Origin: Endomychus coccineus
Lineage: Eukaryota; Arthropoda; Insecta; Coleoptera; Endomychidae
Assembly: GCA_958510875.1 (NCBI GenBank)
Contig: OY294068.1
Span: forward strand, 202,665,997 to 202,729,996
Length of the DNA: 64,000 nt
Direction of reading: 5' to 3'
Shown here: one piece after another, positions 14,364-28,396 of the stretch
How the letters are laid out: each line of letters opens with the position of its first letter
Numbering within the stretch: the first letter of the stretch is position 1
The notes under the pieces: model-generated
Told to the model about the DNA's origin: nothing
What the model saw: the letters and a program-made list of their open reading frames with translations, nothing else
Database searches by the model: none
Position numbers and translations under genes: made by a program

Positions 14364-15401
14364 TTATTTATGGAATAACATATCGGGCAAATGGCCACCA
14401 CGGATTTGATGGCACATACGCAATCTTTAGTCGAAATTTTCCATGACCATTCTGCATAAATGTGGCTGAATTTCGTTGATGCAACGTTTAATTTCCTCCT
14501 GTAATGTACGGCTGGTTGTGGGGTTGTTTACATAGACCTTCGACTTCAAATAACGATATAAAAAGAAATCTAATGGTGTTGAACCACATTATCTAGGGGG
14601 CCAATGCTGATCATCGAAACGAGAGAGTACACGACCAGGAAATGTCTCATGCAGTAATTTAATTGTTTCACGGACTGTATAGCATGTAAAATCGTCTTGT
14701 TGAAACCACATACTGCAATATAATCCAATTTCGACAGAAAGAACTGTGTTATCATATCGCGATATCGAGCACCAGTAGCAGTCACTTCTTGACCCGCCTC
14801 ATTTCAAAAAAGTATGGTACAATGATGCCTCCAGCGCAAAATCCGCACCAAACAGTGATACGTTGTGAATGCATTTGTTTTTCAACAAACACGGCAATTT
14901 TGGTGATTAACAAAGCCATCAAAGTGAAAATGTGCTTCATCGTTTAAGATGATTTTGCTCGAAAAATCAGCATCCACTTGTTGATGTTCCATAATAATCC
15001 ATTCAACGAACTTCTTTGCTGTGCATGGCTATTAGGCTTCTATTGTTGTGTTAATTGAATTTTGTAAGTATGGAGACACAGATCTTTTGTGAGTATACGC
15101 TGTAGAGAGCTTCTTGAAATTGGCAATTCTTGTCCACGACGCCGAATTGATGTTCTGGGATTTTCAGCAACACTCTCACGCACTGCTTGGATATTGACAT
15201 TTGAACGACCAGTAAGTTAAGTGTCCCCAACTGATCTAGTTTCCCTGAATTTTCAATTAATTTCTTCGCAGTTGACGAAGTTAAAAGACTATTCCGCCCA
15301 TATTTTGTATGAAATTTTCGAACTGTGGCCGCCAAACTTTCATTATTTTTGAGATATTGTTCAATAATGAAAACACGTTGCTGTATCGTGTAATGGTCCA
15401 T
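14364..15401 (-). pseudogene. Tc1/mariner-like transposase, decayed
   Basis: Read on the minus strand from the ATG at 15401, the remnant starts MDHYTIQQRVFIIEQYLKNN, the helix-turn-helix start seen in a mariner-related transposase family. It runs about 345 codons to a stop at 14364-14366, a normal length. Later pieces fit the catalytic half: VTATGARYRDMI near 14780, the second catalytic aspartate in WFQQD near 14700, WPPR, then PLDFFLYRYLKSKVYVNNP. Several frameshifts break it, and a stop follows WPPR. At the place where the family normally has its third catalytic aspartate (before TPLDFF) this copy has glycine. It could not make an active enzyme. Confidence 0.88.
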
Positions 15402-15483
15402 TTTTACTAAGCCTAAACTCTCAGCTGTCGAATTGTTGTTTTTTTTCAGGATTGCCAACAATTTACTGCAAAAATGGCAGCAA

Positions 15484-15515
15484 ATTCAAATTTTGCGGTT
15501 AATTTTGGGACACCC
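15484..15515 (-). repeat. Right terminal inverted repeat of the Tc1/mariner element
   Basis: Its reverse complement begins GGGTGTCCCAAAATTAACCG and matches the left repeat. Confidence 0.9.
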
Positions 15516-15679
15516 TACATATACTACCTGCTTACTTGTAGTAGAAAGCATCGGCTGCGTTGCCGAAATGCTATTCGCGAAGTTTCAAAACTTAATAAGA
15601 ATTTTTCTTTTGAGTAGAAACAGGTTAAGGCGTGGAAAGACGTAAAATTTTACTCAACGTCAAGGGAACTACACAAATC

Positions 15680-16200
15680 ACTTTGTATTGATAGCCCCTA
15701 CTTTCGTAATACCACAGAGTGATCTATTGATGCAAGGATTAGACTATACGACGAGGAGCACCAAAATGTGACGTCACTACTTCAATGACGTCATTTTTAA
15801 AATATCAACTTAGGACACTTTTGCAGGTTAAATGTATGATTGTTATATCGTTTTTTTTATTAATTCAAATAATAGTTCGTTCAGTAATCAATTACATTTG
15901 TCGTTTTCTAAATTGGGAGATCGACAAAATCTACATCAAGATAATTATAAAATTTTTTATAATTAATAAGTTTTATGAGAAAAGCTTTCAATTCTTTAAG
16001 TGAATTCCTATTGACTAGTTTCATAGGATATTGACTTTGTATAAAATCTCAAAAAATTTATAAATTGTCACTTTATTACATTACGCTCGCACTCACAATA
16101 GATGGATATAGAAAGATGGCGAATTTTTTTCAGGCTATGTAGCTATAGTGAGGGAAGATAAAAAACTTGTATTGGTGAATGACAAGCGAGTCAAATGATG
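15680..16200. repeat. Dispersed repeat X, copy A (partial, diverged)
   Basis: It carries TGACGTCACTACTTCAATGA, then CACTTTTGCAGGTTAAATG, a long AT-rich section, and AGCTATAGTGAGGGAA near 16140. These blocks occur in the same order at 25500-25910. The 5' portion seen in copies B and C is absent here. No coding content is recognised. Confidence 0.55.
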
Positions 16201-19200
16201 CATAAACTCAACCTTTAGAAAAGTCATTATATTTAAATATACTACATGGAATGCAAAGCATTCGGTTAATGAGCAGCCTGTACAGTCTGCCAAAATTTGC
16301 GTTATCCCCGAGAGTAGACGTACGAGCTTGTTTCACCTTATCTGGAGAGCAGAACGCCACGAGGGACAAATACTGTCGTATTTAACAGTATCGAGACAAT
16401 AATGTTCCTTTCAAAGTTTAATAGCGTAACAAATGTTATCAAATAAATTACCAGTAATAAATAACTTCTAACAAAGCTCTGAGCTTTATCGAAAAGAGTA
16501 AAACTAAACTGCAAAAGGTGCGAATTACCTCAAGAACGATAAAAGTCGAGAAACTCGTCTTTGAATAAAACAAGCCGGAAATGGAAAAAGTAAGATAAAG
16601 AGCAACTTAAGCGACTTACACAGCCACTTCAGCTTTGTCCACATGCATATATGCATGGTTGTGAATCACCCGTGACAGGAAAATTGATTTCAGATGATAA
16701 TATTCAGTTTATATAAATAAAAAGATTATGTTTGATCTATGAATGTTCTCTCTCGAGTGGTTTTTCTAGCGATTCTACACAATATTCATGACTCGGATCG
16801 TGCAGCTCAACAGAAGACGATGATAGATTTGTATAAACATATTATAGCATTACACGTCTCGGTGAATTTCTTAAGGTTCGATTTTCAACTCTGGTTTCCC
16901 ACATACCCACGTTCCACAAATCCATCTTAGAGTATCAGGATCCATCATTCATCTATAATAGGTACACGAACTATAGTAGACCAAGAGACCTGAGGCCAAT
17001 AATCTTATTTTTCTTCTTCTTCCATGAAAATAAAAGCAGATAATCGAGTTTAATTATTACTTGTAATAAGTAGCATTGAAATGAACAAATTTATAGAATT
17101 AGTAAACTCAAAAAATGCAAATATGAAATGAAATCATTAATTTCTCGTAAGTAATCATCACATATTTAATTAAAACTGATTAATATCATAATATCGTTTA
17201 GAAGATGTGGTATCATGTATACAAAATATGCCAAAACAGCGAATTATTTGATTTTCAATTCATTCTTTTGAAACGTACAACTTAAAAGGCCCTTTGTCGT
17301 CGACAAAGTCCGATATTTCTATTTGGTTAGGTTCCCATATTTATATCTAAGTATCGTTTAGTTCTCATATACAAACCGCACGTCATGTTTACTTGCAGAG
17401 CTGAGGCTTTTGCTTTGGACAAAGCTCTCGAACTTGAGTTTACCGCCACGTCGCCAGAGGGTTTTACTTCTGTGACAGCGCTTGTCATCCGCAAACTGTA
17501 ATGTGTGCTATTCGTTGCTGGTACCAGTGTAATCTACCAGCATGTCACGTCATTATCATGCCAACTAAGTTTCACTATGATCTGACAACTTACGTGGATA
17601 TTAGAACGTGATACTTATCTTTAACTCTCTGGATATAGAAACTGGTACATCGGCACAGAAACAATATAAAAATTAGCTCTTTTCTAAGAACGCAGTTGAA
17701 TGTTCCTGAAGATTTACAATATTCCCAACGATCTTTGTAATAATAAAAGCCATTACTTTTATATGTAGTAGATTATTACCGAATATTCTATGTTGTAGCT
17801 CAATACACCCGGAACGTCATCGGAAGTAGATCGGAATCAAATTTTGATTACGAGGTTACATAATATACAAATGCAACATGAATGAATGATATTGAATGAT
17901 ACTCAAAATTTCATCGTTTCGGAATTTAATGTGTATAAGGAAACAAATGATTATTATTCCAGATTATAACGTGTTGTCCTAATTTTATTTATAAATAAAT
18001 TTATAATCTAATACTTATGATACACAACTTTCATTCATCGCTGGTTGATTCGTAATGAGAATTCAATATTCTATATCCTCCATGAGCATACTAACAGATA
18101 CAGTAGTGAGCTTAACTGCAAATCTATAAACTATCTGGAAACGTAGCCGTTAGTGGCCCACAATTATTAGAACAAATGATCAATTAGTATTTGCGAAGTA
18201 GTTCCAAACTGTATAATCCTCTCTCGCATTCTGGTTTGGAAATGGTTTAGTTGTGAAACAATTGTCCCCTATTAATCAGTTTAGCAAAAAGTAAGGTGAC
18301 AAATTGCACAAGTTAGTGTTCGGTAACAAGTAAAACATGTAACATCTGTGTGTGAGATTTGTCCAGTAGCGAGGGCGGTGAGGTTAAGTGCTGTGTGGCG
18401 ATGGCTATAGTTGCCGCCGGCACGGATCCTTCTGACAAGGGCTCTTGTTTAACTAATTTAATGTTCTTGCGCGACCTTATCGTATCCTAATATCGTACCG
18501 ACTGCTCCCTGAAATACTTTACTTTCTGCCAAATATGTCTCCGATGGTTATGAAGAGCATCTCAAGCTGCTCAACAATCATGTCCACCAATTCCGAAACA
18601 ATAGTTGTTCACGACATTATATGACATACTGGAGCGCTACATTCCAGGCAGTTAAAGTTGACATTCTCGAGTGAAGACATTGGGTGAAATAAACCAAATT
18701 TCGTGGATTCACATCCATTTCATTCATGTTCACATATGTATGGAAAATAAAATACTTGAAATTGAAATAATACTTCTTAAAAGAAAAAAAGACCAACTTC
18801 TATTGAACCATTCTCAGAATAAATTTAATTGTCCTTTCAGAAAAATAGAATAGACAATAATTCCTATTCTAAAATAAGTTTTCACATCGAGTGAACCGAG
18901 AGACTATTAAGCTTGTTGGTCTGCAAGCAATGGCCCGAAGAACCACATCAAGCACGGCCACGACACTGAAACATTGCCGTGGTCAGCTGAATCTAACTGG
19001 CCAGTTTCATCATTGGACTAACGTAAATAAACCCCGATTTTATAGTGATTTGTGTTCGAATTAAACAGACAAATTGACCACTTACACCTTAATGAACGTT
19101 ACAGAAATATTCTGTTTATCCTATCTTTCTTTTTAACGACCCATCAACTGTACAGGGTGCATTCAAAATAAGTTTCACATGTACCTATATTTGTATCTTC

Positions 19201-21889
19201 AGGATAATTGGGTTCATCATTTCTTTCAGCGTTAAAAAGATGAATATTATGTCAAAGAGATAACTAACTAATAAAGTGAGTAACGTATTGAACCAAATGA
19301 ATAGTATATTTCTAATACCTGATGCATCTTCAATTTATTAAATCCGTCATTGTTTGCGTTATCTGTAGAAAATTTCTAGTTATAGGAGAAGAAGTTGGCC
19401 ATATGTCCGGAATGCTTTAAACTAATTAAAATATCTTTGACTGGAAATATTGAAATCGGTTGTCAACTTTGTTAGTGATCAATCTGTATATTTTCAATCA
19501 AGGGCTATATGCAAATTTGAATTCAATACAAGTCTTACTGGTCTTTGCATCACTCCCTAGGTTCATACCTTTCCAATATCACCATATAAGTTGAGATTTG
19601 AATTCAACTTATAGACATAAGCGAGAACCGATAGTGAATTGTAAGCAAAGGAAGCTTGTATTCAGAATATACTGACTGGTATGACAGTGCGTTTCCTCTG
19701 CGCGATTTCCTACCTCCTCATATCCTGTAGCCATATAGGTAGAGAATTCTCTCTCGGTGTGTAAGCGAGTCTTTGTCACAGAAGTTAGTTGTTAGTTATA
19801 CGTTTGGTTAACTTTGTTTGAGCATATTGTTATCTCGGTCAATATGTATCCAACATTTCATGAATATTCTCACTACGCTCCATGTCAAAGGATATATCTC
19901 CGAGCGAGGCATTCGTCACCCCTGATTTATATTGTCCAGGAATGTTCACTCATCGTGCTCTTTCATTTTCAATGTTTTACAAATTGAATCAATGTAATAC
20001 AAGCGAAGATATTCCATATTTTATCTATCCTATAAAATGGAGCCTTCTTCAACTTTACTGCATACTTGTTTATCCACTGTCTTTTGAAGAATAAAATGGC
20101 TAGTTCCAAAGAACAAAAATGTATACATACTACATTTTTCTTCGCATATCTATGATGTAGTATCGCAGTATAGTCAACATAACTTTATGATAATTTAATA
20201 ATTATCAGCAGATGTATCTCTTTGCATGGTCATGATACAGCGATCATGCTCGAAAAACCAAAGAAAAACCTAATTTCGTAAATTTTTATTTGTTCATTTC
20301 GGGAGCTAACAAGGGTACATAGTTGAATAATAAAGAAGGACAGGAGCACACACTACCGTGAGACCGTCAATAGTTAATCAGGGATAGTGAGTCGTTGTAC
20401 GGAAGCGAGGCCGAAGTGGAAGGATTAGTGCGGCTAGGCCGAAGTGAATATGCTTGTTTGACTAATGCACTCCTGTTCCAGGAATAGAACTTCAATAACT
20501 TGTCGACCTGAATACTCTCCTTGGTCTTACCACGAAGACGTATCGATTGAAATCAGTTGGAAATTCACTTCTCATGTTATATAGATTGTCAACACCTCTA
20601 AAATATGATCATGAATAACATAAAGAAATCTCACGATTACTTGAATATGCAGTATTACGAATTCGTGTTGAAAAAATTAGCTGATACCATTGAATTGTAT
20701 TGAGGAATTATTCCAGGCAGAGACCACGAGGGCGAATATGTCACCTAATACAGGCTATTACTGGAGAATTTGTGATTGTGATATAAAACATATAGATATG
20801 AAATGTAAGTCGAAGATTCACTTGATTTAATACCAATATTAAGTCATACCACAGCATGAGTGAAGTTTGAGAAAATCTACGTTTGATGAGTATGATATGG
20901 AATAATGAACAATCAATCCACCTAAATGAACAGCACTGTAGTGGAAAAGTTTTTATTTTCTAGAGATAATAATACATAACTCTCCCCAGAGATAAACGGC
21001 ATTAAATAGAATGTCGGTTTATCTTTGATTTAATATGTGTAGCCACGACAAATAAAAAAGCAAAGTTTGTGGGGTATGTTTGATGTTATCATGCGTTATG
21101 CATTCATCACTGTCCACTCTGTGGAGTCTACTGAAAGACTCTCCTTTTATCTTATCCTCGTCACGTAGCTCAGATTAGTCAAAGTTTCCTAGACAGTAGC
21201 AACTAAATTATAACAGCTCAAAGTATCTGGTTACAGTTGATTGTGACTTGAATAAAACTCATTCTCCATTTGTCATAATAGAGCTTGTAATACCAAGTTT
21301 ATTATTAAGCTGGTTACGTTGGGCATACTTTCATCATAACGTTCCTCAACATCGTATGACATGAATCAGAATGAAATTACTATCTACAGATTAACAAAGT
21401 ACTTATTTGCTGCAAAACTTTCAAATGGAGTGTGTCAAAAATACTGCTCTTAAAATTCGATGGATCTAATACGAAAATTCATTCTCTTCGATAGAAATTG
21501 AAACCGGTGGTGCTTTTTCATTGACTGTAACATGGATCTTGTATATGTTACATGTACGAGTACTTACATAAACCATACGGAAGCTCTCCCGTGAACTTGG
21601 ATGGGCATTGCTGATAATAATGATAAATACTCTTTTGTTGATATTGAAGATACGTTTGTAGTTAAGATGTTTATTTGATGAGTTGGAATATCCATAATAG
21701 GATTACACAAGACGAAGAGAGAAATATATGTAGAAGAATGATAGGTTGATCAAAATATCAGTAACTCTTCGGTTTCATTACACGCGCATTGCACTTGAAA
21801 TAACAAGTACTTGCATACTGCAAAAAGCATTGTAGACTTACTTAATACAAGAAAACACTAAGTGATATGTTATCTAGGTTTTAATCCGA
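16201..21889. other. Non-coding DNA with two GC-richer patches
   Basis: No supported gene. Patches near 17390-17560 and 18360-18490 are GC-richer and have short open frames; the first is listed separately. The rest is AT-rich with chance open frames. Confidence 0.5.
17399..17501 (+). other. Possible terminal exon or coding relic (ambiguous strand)
   Basis: A TTTACTTGCAG acceptor-like sequence ends at 17398. It is followed by 33 open codons with balanced composition (DKALELEFTATSPEGFTSV) and a TAA at 17499. The opposite strand is also open across the same bases, as a frame containing SGDVAVNSSSRALSKAKASA, which faintly recalls the region after the YADD box of a LINE reverse transcriptase. I cannot choose between an exon, a decayed LINE piece and chance. 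Confidence 0.2.
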
Positions 21890-22354
21890 CATATTTAATC
21901 TTTGCCGGGTGAATACTACGAATGAAAAAGAATAGGCGGGTGTAATTCCAGTAGATCTGACATTTTTCGTTTCCGACAACGGACTCAATATCCCCAGGCA
22001 TGTAGGTAAGGTCTAATCCTTACGAGTGCCTTAGATGGTAATACAGCACCTGTTGGGCTGCATTAAGCGATGGGTGTACGTCGAGGACGCTTTCGCCGGA
22101 CATGCCGACAGCAGGTGGAGAACCGTCTCAGGCACATTCCGACAGGCCCTGCAGGTGATATCAGGGACCTGCACAAACATCACGTTGCGGCGATAGACCA
22201 AGGTGTTGATTACGCCATTTTGGCAATCTACGGTGAATCCTTCGGTCTCGGATGTAAGCCCCGCTGACCTTAGGTAACCGAAAGTCAGCCTGGTTGACAA
22301 ACCGAGCATTTCGATGTTCCGATAGAAAACACCGTGTATCCTGCTTGTCAACAT
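21890..22354 (-). mobile_element. R2/R4-like LINE fragment, copy 1 (internal piece)
   Basis: The minus-strand frame at 22354-22031 reads STRLTFGYLRSAGLTSETEG, then a cysteine knuckle C-x2-C-x8-H-x4-C in CRACRNVPETVLHLLSACP. After a break it continues towards LRHSYGIG and SPLSETKN, ending near 21890. These segments recur in the copies at 46.3, 51.6 and 56.6 kb. It lies after the RT and before the C-terminal endonuclease-like region, so both ends are missing. A short (AT)n run (22355-22362) adjoins the upstream end. Assignment to the R2/R4 group rests on the downstream motif seen in the 46.3-kb copy. Confidence 0.7.
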
Positions 22355-22362
22355 GTCAACAT

Positions 22363-25289
22363 ATATATATCAGAGCACAGATTGCTAGGGTAGCTTTAAT
22401 GTTTTCAAGTGCTTAAACTTCGTAATTCAAAAGCGCACAAATGAGTAATAAATAAGAAGGAGCGCAATAAATTCAGAACCTGTTAATTATAACTATCATG
22501 TTGCCGATAAGAAGTTTCGAGGAAACTCATAGGACTTGAACAGTAGAACATTAATTTTTACGCGATTGTGTAAGTCCTTAGAATTCTCAAGTTGCAAAAC
22601 TTTGGAACTAGAAATAAAACAGTCCAGTCGATGAATTGTTTCGACTACTGTTTTAGACGATCGAAACTTTGCTACTACTGTTCATTTAAATAGCGCAAGT
22701 TAGATGAAGTTACTAATGACATTCTTAAATTTATCGAGTATAGTTACATCAGAGGCAAGTAACAACACTTCAATAAATTTCATTTCATATTCACAACATG
22801 CAACTTATTGCTGTTTCAATATGTTTCTCCACCAGCGGGAGTCGATCTAACGATAACATATTTAACATCTTGAGTGTCTTATAGCATTATTTTCTTAGAC
22901 TGAAAGAATTATTGGTCACAATCAATTACAAGTAGACGTATCCCGGCCGAAATCGGCCTACTAACCATTTTCAGTTCAGCTCATCCTAGTCAAATAACAT
23001 AACAATTTTTAATTGTTAGTGTTTTTGGCACATCTACAGTTTAGCCCCTTTCGAACGATACCTCAATCACCACCTCCCTACTCAATGTACTCTATCGAAC
23101 TGGTCACTAACGCTATTAATATATAAGACAATTATACTGCTTATGTCCACATTTTAAGTTCTGCATGAGTGTACCCGGCGCATCCACCCTGTTTAAACTG
23201 AAATATGTTGAGGCCACTAATTTTAATCTTCAATTAGGAATACAAAAGGAAAATAATTCACTGTTATTAGTGAGAAAAATTCTGTATTGTTGTAATCGAT
23301 TATACGGGGCAATATCCTAACTTTTGGGTAAAAAAAATTGTTTCCGTCAAAATTTGTTCTTCTAACGAACATTATTCGTTATATACTCTGAACATTTCTA
23401 GGACAATCTCTAGGCTTTCATAGAATATGAATATTTCTAAGTATTGCCGCTTACAGCAAATATCATGATGAGTTAGTATATTATATTCAATCATAGAAGA
23501 CAAGATCTGTTGATGAATTATCTTGAAGCGTGCGCAAAGATTCGTGGTGTATCAGTAGCGATATCCTGCGTGTCAAGGTACTATTAGTTGAGTCATTAGC
23601 AGGAAGGAGGAATCCGCGAGAAATCCTAGGAAATAATGCGCCACAAGAGTTATAACACACGCAATCATTAGCTGCCTGCACCAGATAACTCTTTTCGTGA
23701 TTGTAGGATACTATATAATTAACTTTGTATAGATAAATTACCACTGCCTAGTTATTTATGTTCACAATTTAATTAACACCAGTGTGATTCCCAAAATTAA
23801 AGTGTTTTTGCTCCCACAAGAGAAATTTCTCAAAGTAGATCCAATGGAATTGTTCATTCATCAATATTGCTCTACCGTAGGCATTTTTCAATAAATATAA
23901 GTGTTGTATTGTATTCTTATATTAGTAAGAAAAATATATTTCCATGATTCACAGTGTCCACTATTAGCTTAGGAAACATTTCCAACAGTTGATAAAATTG
24001 TTCACTCACATATCGATAGCCAAATATAAAAAACAAATGTTATTGAATTCCAAAGTTTAATATTACACAGACTCCCTACTAAGCAATTGTACATTCTCTA
24101 ACTAACATCCCTGAAACCTCTTAGATTAAACTTGCTTATATTTCAATCCTCTTGAGAGATACATAAATGTTTAGGTTTCGAATACTTGCACAGTGGGCGT
24201 AATTGAAACCTTCTTGGACGAATTTCAATTTCCCAGCAATTGTTTGCATTGAATTAGAAGGTGTTGGTTCAGCTTCCTCGTCTCATCAGTGAGGTGGTAT
24301 TCCCGTTACGTCTGAGAATATTTGTTTCATTTTTATTGAATACACCTTAAAATCAACAACCCAATAATTGTGTCAAAAATATTTCCTTCATCAATGATCG
24401 TCTGTTTTGGATAAAACTTAAAATTAATAAAGTATATGGCTATTCAGAAGACACCATATACAAATGTTGAAAATATTGAAATAAAGCCCGTTCACTTTAA
24501 GAAGGAAAAGACATTATAGTATCGTATGATACAGTGTTGTCAGGTTGACCACTTTTCCAGTATTTTTGAGTACTATTAAACATAACTAGGCTTCCTACCC
24601 CAGAGCTTATTGCACAACCTTATTGAAATAATAAATATCACTTCGCTGATTTACACAATATAGTTCCTTTAATTAACCAATAACACAAAATTATTCACTA
24701 TCAGTATGTCGGAATGACTCGCCCATATTTCTACTGCTGCTTTTCCTAAAGCCTCTTCTTATATAGCAACTGATGTTTCCACCGAACTGCCATCTGTTCG
24801 ACCAGTAAGGAACGGTCCTATCGTTTACACAGTGATTTAAGAACATACGAACACATACATACATCATCACAAAAATAATCTAGGTGTATTCGGAAACGCT
24901 CAAAACGGAAAATATTTTTTTTAGGCCACTTGCAATATTTATTTAGTGATGGAAGTAATGATATTCCTGTAAGAATTCAGATTTTTCTCATGGTATTTTA
25001 AATGCACGGACATTTTTGTCGTGCTGTTTCGATAGTAAAACTTTCGTATATATGTATATAGCGTATAATGCTGGATAAGATTGCTGTCATCCAGAACTGT
25101 GATATCATATAAATCTCTCACACTAGGACCATGCTGCGTTAGAATGTATGCTGACTTCTAGTTTATTACAATTTACAAATTTCAAATGCCTACCACTTGT
25201 GCCAACACTCAACCGCGAGTGGTATATATTTAAAATTAAACTGTGATCAATCGATCTCTGACTTGCCTCACTTTTGTTAGCACAATTTT
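22363..25289. other. Non-coding DNA, nothing recognised
   Basis: AT-rich; no coherent coding or repeat structure found by eye. Confidence 0.5.
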
Positions 25290-25980
25290 ACTTTTTCGAA
25301 CACTTCTGCGGGTCAAATGAATATGATTGTAGAAACAGAAAATATATTGGAAATGGTTTATAAACCGGTGATGAAACGCGTTGAATTATACTCTGTCACA
25401 TTGTTATTTTATTCAAATAGCCTACATTACGCTTATAATTCTATGTTTTATACTGATATCTGCTGTCAAATGAACTATCACAATTTGCCACGCGCATAAA
25501 TTAAACTGTGTATCATCGATGATGTCACTCGAATCTTAAAATGAGAACACACTTTTGTAGGTTAAATACATGCGTGTGATATATATTTATAATTAAAAAA
25601 ACACTGTTGTCATTATAGTTCAATAATATACTATACATCTATTAGAAAAACAGGAGATGGATATCAAAAATACCATCCCAAACTTGACTAAAAGAATACA
25701 GGTCATATTTGCACCACTATAAAGCGATTTGCAAAATTCAAAATCCATACGACCAATAGAAAATGCGCAATCGACTTCACAGTGGGTTACGCAAGCATAT
25801 TAATTGAACGCACACTGGCATAATCTCACAAATGGATATATGCCTGAAAATCAAGATTTTTTTTGCTCCGTTTACAGTACTTCCGTTATACAAGCTATAG
25901 TGAGGGAATTAAAAAACTGGTTGTTTTGCCAAGAGGAAGTATGCGAGGGCAAGGCCGCGGCATTTGCTAGTTACATTAGA
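25290..25980. repeat. Dispersed repeat X, copy B (longest)
   Basis: It begins near TTCTGCGGGTCAAATG. It then shares blocks with copy C (ATATGATTGTAG, the ATTTTATTCAAATRG-like stretch, GATGATGTCACT) and with copy A (CTATAGTGAGGGAA). Its far end, read on the minus strand, is ACTAGCAAATGCCGCGGCCT. That resembles a GC-rich terminus common on insect retroelements, and a similar one is at 42695. No open frame with a known domain is present. It is probably a non-autonomous element of uncertain class. Confidence 0.6.
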
Positions 25981-27439
25981 CCAGCATTCAAAATATAATT
26001 CAAAACAAAAATAAACACATTGGTTTCCTATTCCACTGAGGTCACAACAACTGAGTGTTAATTATTTGAAGATAATTTATCATGGTCTTTCTTGGTCAAT
26101 TCCATTCTCGTAGTGGATGGATCATTTGATGTGGAGAAAATATTCTTCAAAATGTCTAATGTAAATGTTTAACTTTTCCAAGTCATTGATGAAACAATTA
26201 GAAAAATACAGGATATTTGTGATTTGTGATATTCGTGATGAAAAATGTATGATCAATGAGTTCGAAGAGAATTGTTAACCTTTCAAGCTAGTGACGTTAT
26301 AACATTCAAAGCCTTGGCAGCATTTGAATCCTAATTGACTCAAATAGTGTTCATGCTGAAATAGCGTAGCACTCAAGCAAGTCAGCATCCTCAAATTATC
26401 ATCTTTGAAACTATTCTTTATCCAACATCATTAATCTTACTTTATAGTCTAAGCAATTTTATGCAAAACTTGGCATTATCCAGAAAGAAACAGCGCAGAG
26501 TGACGAACTTATCTCAGGGCCTCCTCGATTACCGTTCAAATCGCGTGTCATTTGTTAACTCCTGCAGCGCTGGGAACGAACAGGTGCATCGGGGGTAATT
26601 TGGCAGGATTTACTGCGGCACAAAACAACATTACACTTCGTTCAGATGTTTACTTTGCTTCTACTTCTGTTCGATTGTCTTCATTGAACAGATGCTTTGC
26701 AGGTAACGTGACTGTAAATCTGGTAGAAAATGGTTGGAAATAAATCAATCACCATTAAACCAACATGTTGTTATAAAAATATTCGAGTTAACGATTGAAC
26801 TATGAGAAATTTAAATACTTGCAGATAGTATTGGATGAAAAAGAATGTAGAATATTGGAATGAGTCTCAAATTTGAATTCACCTGAACTGTAGGAAAGAT
26901 TAATTGCTGACAATTTTTTCATAGCAAGGTGACATTCCCGAAGCTTTTCTTGACAAATCGCTTCCAAAATGTCACTGTGTGGCGAACAAATTGTCACCAT
27001 TTAAGCTTTGCAATTTGGCTAAATTTGAATTTGCGTTTTATTTCACTTGTTCCATCTTTTTCAAAATGAATTTACATCAAGTAAACGCCAAATCCATAGA
27101 GGAACATTTGATGAATTTGAAAGATTTCCACAACTTCACCAAATTTTCACACCACTCACTTCTGAAAATCATTTATACTCCTTCTCAGAAGTAATTTTCT
27201 TACCAAAAGTGGTAATAAGTTAATTTCCTTCGTCTTCAATATATTCAATCTAGGCTCTAGTTTTTTAATTTTTCAAAATATAATTTTACTTCCAGTTCTG
27301 AGTAAAATCATTCACTCAAATTTCATACCTAACATTGACAGTTTTCACCCATACACCTACAGATTGACAAAATGTTAGTAGAAGTTGTATGTCGTGACTG
27401 ACAACTATTATAGGAACGGTTCACAGGAAGAGGTATTAA
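25981..27439. other. Non-coding DNA, nothing recognised
   Basis: Short open frames on both strands (for example minus 26800-27000, plus 26552-26743) show no family resemblance. Confidence 0.5.
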
Positions 27440-28396
27440 AAACACGAGGGCGTCGACTCTAGGGACACCGGAAGATCCGGACTCGAGAATTAGACCAGAC
27501 TGTTAGAATATGCATGTTATAATTTACATCAACATGGACTCGAGTTCCCGTTGATTGTTACTTTCATTAAAGCAAAGTATCCAATAGCAGATCAAGGGTT
27601 AAAGTAGTTAGCCCCTCAACTAAGCATCCGAAAGGTGTCGTAACTATGATTCGATAGAGTTGTAGAAGTGCCTATGTCCACCTCCACGTGGCCCCCGCCG
27701 GGAAATGCTTTTGGGACTGATGGATCCTGAACCGTTCATTGCTACTTCTCAGAGTGAATCGCGGGCTCCTATGAAGCCGCTGGGTTTTATCTCAACTACA
27801 AGTAGATTTCGGCCTCAAAACCGACTCTTGATAGGTCCTCACCAAGTCCAGCAGCTGCCTAAAATCAGCTCGTCTTGGAAACTAGTGGAGGCGGTGCGTA
27901 ATATTAGCTTGGAAGTGGCAGGGACGGTGATGGTCAAGTCGGACCTAAAAGTAGCTAACGGACAAGGCTAAATGGGAGCACAACCCTAAAGCCACCTATC
28001 AGTACAGTAGCCGACCTGACAGGTGTATTTTCGGCTACCCATGTGTTCGTGCCGTGCATGGCGTCCCGTACGGGTGGATGAGAGGATCCTGGTGGTTGAG
28101 CCTTGTCGGGGCAACACACCACTTTGGCCAGGATTTCACCTTAGACGGGCGGTCAGGACTAACCCACCCTGATCAATCGGCTGCGCTGTCCCGTCAGAGG
28201 GCCGATAGGGTGAGCCTCTGGGTGCAATGGGGTATGCAGCGGCTGTGGGCACTTCGGTACCTGCAGCTGCTCGCGTGCAACTTGCATCTGGAAACTATGT
28301 CTCCAGGGTAGCCCTGGCGTTGAAGTTCGACGCCCCCCTTTGTTGGGCTCCGTGGCGGGTGGGGAGCTCTGGAGATGAATTTTAAAAAAACCCAAT

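Larger units (their letters stand above)
14261..15515 (-). mobile_element. Tc1/mariner-superfamily transposon, full length but inactive
   Basis: The element is bounded by inverted repeats of about 30 bp that begin GGGTGTCCCAAAATTAA at both ends (left 14261, right end 15515). A single transposase-like frame lies on the minus strand between them. Total length is 1255 bp, normal for this superfamily. The right end is followed by TA, and the left flank reads TT where TA is expected, probably a mutated target dinucleotide. The transposase is broken by stops and shifts, so the copy is a fossil. Confidence 0.9.
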
